Positions 60,152 to 64,000 of a DNA stretch of 64,000 nt are shown piece after piece; within the stretch, counting starts at the first letter, position 1, and each line of letters starts with the position of its first letter. The stretch is from Leifsonia sp. PS1209 (lineage in GTDB: Bacteria > Actinomycetota > Actinomycetes > Actinomycetales > Microbacteriaceae): assembly GCF_012317045.1 (NCBI RefSeq), contig NZ_CP051154.1, forward strand, positions 3,782,001 through 3,846,000. Reading direction: 5' to 3'. The notes beneath the pieces were generated by a model. It did no database searches and had not been told where the DNA came from. It saw only the letters and a program-made list of their open reading frames with translations. Both the position numbers and the translations under genes were made by a program.

Positions 60152-61225
60152 CTACGCCGACGCGGCCAGCCCCGCGGCCAGCTCGGCGAACACGTCAGCG
60201 GCGTCGGCGGACCGCACCAGCGGTGCCGCCTGCCCGAGCCACAGCGACTGCAGGTCGCCGATGCCGCGGCGCGAGGCCTCGGCGCGGAAGCGTCCGGTGA
60301 GCCAGTTCTGCACGGGGAACGGGGCCACCGCTCCCGCCGCTTCGATGGTGCGCACCGCCCTGTTCGCCGCGCCGCGTGCCAGCCGTCCGCTCATCGAGCG
60401 GGTCAGCACCGTGCGATCGGCCGGTGTCTCCCTGATGGCCCTGCGGTGCGCATCCGTCGCCGCCGACTGGTTCGTGGCCAGGAACGCCGTGCCCACCTGC
60501 ACTCCGGATGCGCCGAGCGCGAGCGCAGCACGCACGCCCCGCCGGTCCGCGATGCCGCCGGCCGCGATGACGGGCACGTCCACCGCATCCACCACCTGCG
60601 GGATGAGCGCGAACGTGCCGATCAGCGACTCCTCGGCCGGACGCAGGAACGAGACGCGGTGCCCGGCCGCCTCCATCCCGGTGGCGACGATGGCGTCGAC
60701 GCCGCCGTCCCGCAGCGCGACGGCCTCCGCGACGGTCGTGGCGGTGCCGACCACCGCGATCCCTCGGGCGTGGGCGGCCTCGACCGCCTCGGGCGACGGC
60801 ACGCCGAACACGAAACTGATGGCGGCAGGGGATGCGGCGAGCGTCGCCTCGTACTGCTCCTCGAACGTCGGGAGGTAGCGGTCGGGGCGGGTGGGGAGTT
60901 CGAGGCCGAGCTCGTCGAAGATCGGGCGGAGCGCATCCACTGCCGCGGCGAACTCGGCGTCGGTCACGTCGGCCTCGCCCTGCTCGACGTGCGGGAGCCA
61001 CAGGTTGAGCGCGAACGGGCGCTCGGTGCCGGCGCGGAGTTCGGCGGCGGTCTGCTCGATGCGCGCCGCGTCATAGCCGTAGAGGCCGTAGCCGCCGAGC
61101 CCGCCGAGGTCGCTGACGGTGGCGGTCAGCTCCACCGAGGAGAGTCCGCCGAACGGCCCGAGCAGGATCGGGGTGTCGATCCCGAGCAGCGTGGTGAGTT
61201 CGGCGCTGCGCCTGTCTGTGCTCAT
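60152..61225 (-). CDS. nitronate monooxygenase/2-nitropropane dioxygenase-like FMN enzyme
   Basis: A 357-residue TIM-barrel flavoprotein. PILLGPFGGLSSVELTATVSDLGGLG at the start, VVGTATTVAEAVALRDGGVDAIVATGMEAAGH (with the conserved His) in the middle, and PVIAAGGIADRRGVRAALALGASGVQVGTAFLAT are the NMO/FabK-like phosphate- and FMN-binding stretches. It oxidises alkyl nitronates or related toxins using FMN and oxygen. It is read after the SDR gene (53-base gap) and may be in one operon with it. Confidence 0.9.
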   Translation of the reverse strand: MSTDRRSAELTTLLGIDTPILLGPFGGLSSVELTATVSDLGGLGGYGLYGYDAARIEQTAAELRAGTERPFALNLWLPHVEQGEADVTDAEFAAAVDALRPIFDELGLELPTRPDRYLPTFEEQYEATLAASPAAISFVFGVPSPEAVEAAHARGIAVVGTATTVAEAVALRDGGVDAIVATGMEAAGHRVSFLRPAEESLIGTFALIPQVVDAVDVPVIAAGGIADRRGVRAALALGASGVQVGTAFLATNQSAATDAHRRAIRETPADRTVLTRSMSGRLARGAANRAVRTIEAAGAVAPFPVQNWLTGRFRAEASRRGIGDLQSLWLGQAAPLVRSADAADVFAELAAGLAASA

Positions 61226-61278
61226 CGGCGTCCCTTCCTCGATCGTTCCGTGCCCATGATCCTCCGCCTCCGCGATCC

Positions 61279-62040
61279 TCAGCGCGCGGTCCAGCCGCCG
61301 TCCACGTGCAGGGTCTCCCCGCTGATCAGCGATGCGCCGTCCGAGGCCAGGAACACCACGGCGTCCGCGACCTCGCGCGGCTCTCCGATGCGGTGCAGTG
61401 CCGCGATCCGGTCGATCACGTCGGCCTCGAACGCGGGATCGGCCAGCATCTCCTCCGTGCCGTCCGTGCGCACGAAGGTCGGCGCGACGCAGTTCACCCG
61501 CACCCCGTGCACGCCCCACTCCACGGCGAAGCTCTTCGTCAGGTGCGCGACGGCCGCCTTGCTCAGGCAGTAGACCGCCTCGCCCGGCAGGGCGACCGAG
61601 CCGGCCTGCGAGCCGATGTTCACGATCGAGCCGCCGCCGTTGGCGATGAAATGTGCGCCGACGTACTGGCTGAGGAAGAAGGTCGACTTCACGTTGAGGT
61701 CGATGAGAGAGTCGAAGACGTCGACCGTGTACTCCTCGATCGGACGGTCGGGCACGCCGCCTCCCGCGTTGTTGACGAGCACATCCAGTCCGCCGAACTC
61801 CTCGATCGCGCGGTCGACGGCCGCGTAACTCTGCGCCAGGTCGGTCACATCCATCCGCACGGGAAGCGCGCGCCTGCCCAGCGCCTCGATCTCGGCGACC
61901 AGTCCGGAGACCGCCGTCTCGTCGCGCACACCGAGCGCCACATCCGCTCCCGCAGCAGCGCTCGCCACGGCGATCGCCCTGCCCAGTCCGCGCGCCGCAC
62001 CCGTCACCAGGACGCGACGTCCCTCCAGCTGATCGCCCAT
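61279..62040 (-). CDS. classical short-chain dehydrogenase/reductase
   Basis: A 253-residue SDR. VLVTGAARGLGRAIAVASAAAGAD is the cofactor site, VLVNNAGGG the NNAG mark, VNIGSQAG holds the Ser and YCLSKAA the Tyr-Lys pair. VNCVAPTFVRTDG follows the active site and HVDGGWTAR is the usual end. Close to 3-oxoacyl-ACP reductase/glucose dehydrogenase-like SDRs; substrate unknown. GGAGGAAGC lies before the ATG. Confidence 0.9.
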   Translation of the reverse strand: MGDQLEGRRVLVTGAARGLGRAIAVASAAAGADVALGVRDETAVSGLVAEIEALGRRALPVRMDVTDLAQSYAAVDRAIEEFGGLDVLVNNAGGGVPDRPIEEYTVDVFDSLIDLNVKSTFFLSQYVGAHFIANGGGSIVNIGSQAGSVALPGEAVYCLSKAAVAHLTKSFAVEWGVHGVRVNCVAPTFVRTDGTEEMLADPAFEADVIDRIAALHRIGEPREVADAVVFLASDGASLISGETLHVDGGWTAR

Positions 62041-62092
62041 GCTCTTGCTTCCTCCGACACGTTGACCCCGAGGTTGACCCCGGACGAGTCAA

Positions 62093-64000
62093 TCATCTCC
62101 CGGCGCCGCTCCCCTCGGGCGTGGTGAGCACGACCAGCTGCTGCGTCGCGCGCGTCATCGCCACATAGTGGTCGACCGCCCCCTCGATCCCCGTCCCGAA
62201 CGTCTCTGGATCGAGCAGCACGACGAGGTCGAACTCGAGGCCCTTCGACAGCTCGGGCGTCAGATACCGGATGCGCGGGGACGGCGCGAACAGGCCGGCG
62301 CCGTCGCGGCCCGCCCCGATCACGCAGGCGATGCCCTCGCCCTCCTCGTGGTCGGCGAGCCACGCATCCAGGATCGGCTGCAGCTCTGTCGCCGGCGCGT
62401 GGGTCACCGGCAGGCCGCTGCTCCGGATGGAGGTGGGCACGTTCGCGTCGGGCAGCACCGCCCGGATGACCGGCTCGGCCTCCGCCATGACCTCCTCCGG
62501 GGTGCGGTAGTTGATGGTGAGCGAGGCCAGCTCGGCGTGCGGCAGGCCGATCCTGCCGAGGCGTTCCTGCCAGGTCTCCGTGAAGCCGTGCCTGGCCTGG
62601 GCGCGGTCACCGACGATCGTGAAGCTGCGGGACGGGCAGCGGAGGAGCAGCATCCCCCATTCGGCGTCGGACAGCTCCTGCGCCTCGTCGACGATGATGT
62701 GCGCGAATGGCCCGGCCAGCAGGTCGGGGTCGACGCTCGGCAGCGCCGCCTCGTCGATGAGACTGTTCTGCGCATCCGGTCTGCGCAGCATCGACATCAC
62801 CAGCATCTCGGAGTCGTCTGCGGCGATCAGGTCGTCGATGACTTTCGCCATCTGCTCCCGCTCCGCCGCGAGGGTGGCGGCGCGGCGGCGGGCGCGCTTG
62901 GACGCCTCCGGGTCGCCGATGCGCCGCCGGGCCGCATCCAGGTAGGGGAGGTCAGAGACGGTCCAGGCCCGCGCATTCCTCCGGTGCAGCAGCTCCGCCT
63001 GCTCCGGCCTCAGCCACGGCGCGCACACCCGCAGGTATGCGGGCACCGACCAGAGGTCGCCGACGACGCCGACCGGGTCGAGCACGGGCCACGCGCGCGC
63101 GAACGTGCGGGTCAGCTCCTCGTTCTGCAACAGCGCCCTGCGCACCTGATGCGGGGGAACCTCCTCGTCGTCGAACCCGTCGGTGAGGATGTCGAGCAGT
63201 GCCTCCCAGACCTGGTCGCGCGCCTCGTTGTGCGGCGTGCCGGGGTCGGGCGCGTCGAACGCCTCCGCCCACTCCGCGGGGCTCAGCCGGAGATCCATCC
63301 AGGGCGTCTCGACCGTCAGGGCTGTGGAGGGGGGAACCTCGTAATACCGGACGGCCGCCTCCACCGCATCCAGCAGCGCGCCGGACGACTTCAGCGCAGC
63401 CACCCGCCGGTCGGCCTCCTCCTGCGCGTCTGCGCCTTCGGCGACGAGGTCACGGAGGGTGCAGATCTGCACGCTCTCCTCGCCGAGACCGGGCAGCACG
63501 TCGTCGACGTACGCGAGATAGCCCTGGCTCGGCCCGACGAACAGCACGCCGTCGTCGCCGCGCGAGATGCGCGGGTCGGAGTAGAGCAGGTAGGCGGCAC
63601 GGTGCAGCGCGACGACGGTCTTGCCCGTTCCCGGCCCGCCGTCGACCACCAGCGGCCCCCGCGAGCCCGCCCGGATGATCGCATCCTGGTCGGACTGGAT
63701 GGTGCTCAGCACGTCGCGCATCCTGGGCGAGCGGCTGCTGCCGAGGCTGGCGATGAAGGCGGACTGGTCGTCGAGCGCCGCCGCGTCCTGCAGGCCGTCC
63801 TCGGTGAAGACCTCGTCCCAGTAGTCGCTGACCCTGCCGCGCGTCCACCGGTAGCGCCGACGGCTGACGAGCCCCTGGGGATGCGCGTGCGTCGCCGCGA
63901 AGAACGGCTCGGCCGCCGGCGCCCTCCAGTCGATGAGCAGCCGCTTGCCGTCGCGATCGGACAGGCTGAGGCGCCCGATGTAGACGGGTTCCGAGCCGTC
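62093..64000 (-). CDS. helD: HelD/HelR-like RNA polymerase-recycling ATPase, 5' end outside window
   Basis: The last 635 codons of a UvrD/Rep-type ATPase of the HelD family. The opening part (VYIGRLSLSD, LLIDWRAPAAEPFF) is the HelD N-terminal segment, not that of a true UvrD. Motor motifs: DGGPGTGKT (I), FVGPSQGYLAYV (Ia), VDEAQELSD (II), VGDRAQ (III), TINYRTPEEV (IV). HelD proteins pull stalled RNA polymerase off DNA, and the actinobacterial HelR branch protects against rifampicin. The frame is open through the window end, so the start and the N-terminal coiled coil lie beyond 64000. An ATG at 63721 is internal. Confidence 0.9.
   Translation of the reverse strand, partial: DGSEPVYIGRLSLSDRDGKRLLIDWRAPAAEPFFAATHAHPQGLVSRRRYRWTRGRVSDYWDEVFTEDGLQDAAALDDQSAFIASLGSSRSPRMRDVLSTIQSDQDAIIRAGSRGPLVVDGGPGTGKTVVALHRAAYLLYSDPRISRGDDGVLFVGPSQGYLAYVDDVLPGLGEESVQICTLRDLVAEGADAQEEADRRVAALKSSGALLDAVEAAVRYYEVPPSTALTVETPWMDLRLSPAEWAEAFDAPDPGTPHNEARDQVWEALLDILTDGFDDEEVPPHQVRRALLQNEELTRTFARAWPVLDPVGVVGDLWSVPAYLRVCAPWLRPEQAELLHRRNARAWTVSDLPYLDAARRRIGDPEASKRARRRAATLAAEREQMAKVIDDLIAADDSEMLVMSMLRRPDAQNSLIDEAALPSVDPDLLAGPFAHIIVDEAQELSDAEWGMLLLRCPSRSFTIVGDRAQARHGFTETWQERLGRIGLPHAELASLTINYRTPEEVMAEAEPVIRAVLPDANVPTSIRSSGLPVTHAPATELQPILDAWLADHEEGEGIACVIGAGRDGAGLFAPSPRIRYLTPELSKGLEFDLVVLLDPETFGTGIEGAVDHYVAMTRATQQLVVLTTPEGSGAGR

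Noticed and set aside
62059..62084. Direct repeat GTTGACCCCG before the SDR gene
   Set aside because: Only two short copies, no symmetry and no link to a recognised regulator.
1..64000. CRISPR arrays, tRNA or rRNA genes, insertion sequences, prophage genes
   Set aside because: Looked for on both strands; no spaced repeats, cloverleaf-type genes, transposase or phage protein was seen.

Overview
The window is GC-rich actinobacterial DNA. Dense short intergenic gaps, many 4-bp ATGA/GTGA gene overlaps, frequent GTG starts, leaderless-type promoters, an IdeR/DtxR iron box, an ECF41-type sigma factor, a LigB-type ATP-dependent ligase and a HelD/HelR-type RNA polymerase ATPase all point to Actinobacteria. 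The recurring word GGATGC/GCATCC and the overall gene set suggest a Microbacteriaceae member (Leifsonia/Microbacterium-like). That placement is inference; there is no rRNA gene here. I saw no CRISPR array, tRNA, rRNA or insertion sequence.

Region 1 (1-10,060, all minus strand) is a carbohydrate operon in the transcription order LacI repressor, family-5 solute-binding lipoprotein, GH32-like enzyme, GH172 (DUF2961) enzyme, two permeases, fused ATPase and a second GH32 enzyme that runs off the window. Nearly every junction is a 4-bp overlap. GH32 (beta-fructosidase) together with GH172 (alpha-fructofuranosidase/difructose dianhydride type) suggests uptake and intracellular breakdown of fructan-derived oligosaccharides, possibly difructose anhydrides. 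Two LacI-type palindromes sit over the promoter. The locus is poor in the GGATGC word that is common elsewhere, so it may have been acquired.

Region 2 (10,057-24,231) holds a thioredoxin-reductase-like flavoenzyme with a divergent XRE-cupin regulator, a GNAT/NIPSNAP pair and an alpha/beta hydrolase. It then has an electron-transfer module (ferric-reductase-like membrane flavocytochrome, FMN-binding lipid-anchored or membrane-anchored protein, ApbE flavin transferase) with its own two-component system. A COG4705-type membrane protein, an S51-like peptidase, a second two-component system and a GT39-like glycosyltransferase follow. Region 3 (24,232-25,646) is a lower-GC patch with a DUF1648-like membrane protein behind a decayed regulator gene.

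Region 4 (25,647-36,818) has an epimerase/S66 peptidase pair, a serine hydrolase-LysR-class A beta-lactamase cluster, an ECF41 sigma factor with its oxidoreductase, and an IdeR-controlled siderophore ABC operon with a double-length permease. Region 5 (36,854-44,598) has a SNF2 helicase, a Fic protein behind a striking operator array, a lipase-like lipoprotein and LigB separated by a large inverted repeat, a VOC protein and an untracked 57-residue ORF.

Region 6 (44,756-53,116) has a sortase-type (LAxTG) surface protein with six DUF11-like repeats, a glycerate kinase, a TetR-controlled epimerase, an SDR, an alpha/beta hydrolase and a small three-helix protein. Region 7 (53,177-59,745) is the most notable biosynthetic locus: a Pls/PosA-type single-module NRPS (epsilon-poly-lysine synthetase architecture), an M1 aminopeptidase coupled to it by ATGA, a convergent phosphopantetheinyl transferase-like gene and a very lysine-rich SAP-like protein. 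The window closes with a nitronate monooxygenase, an SDR and the 3' part of a HelD/HelR-like gene.
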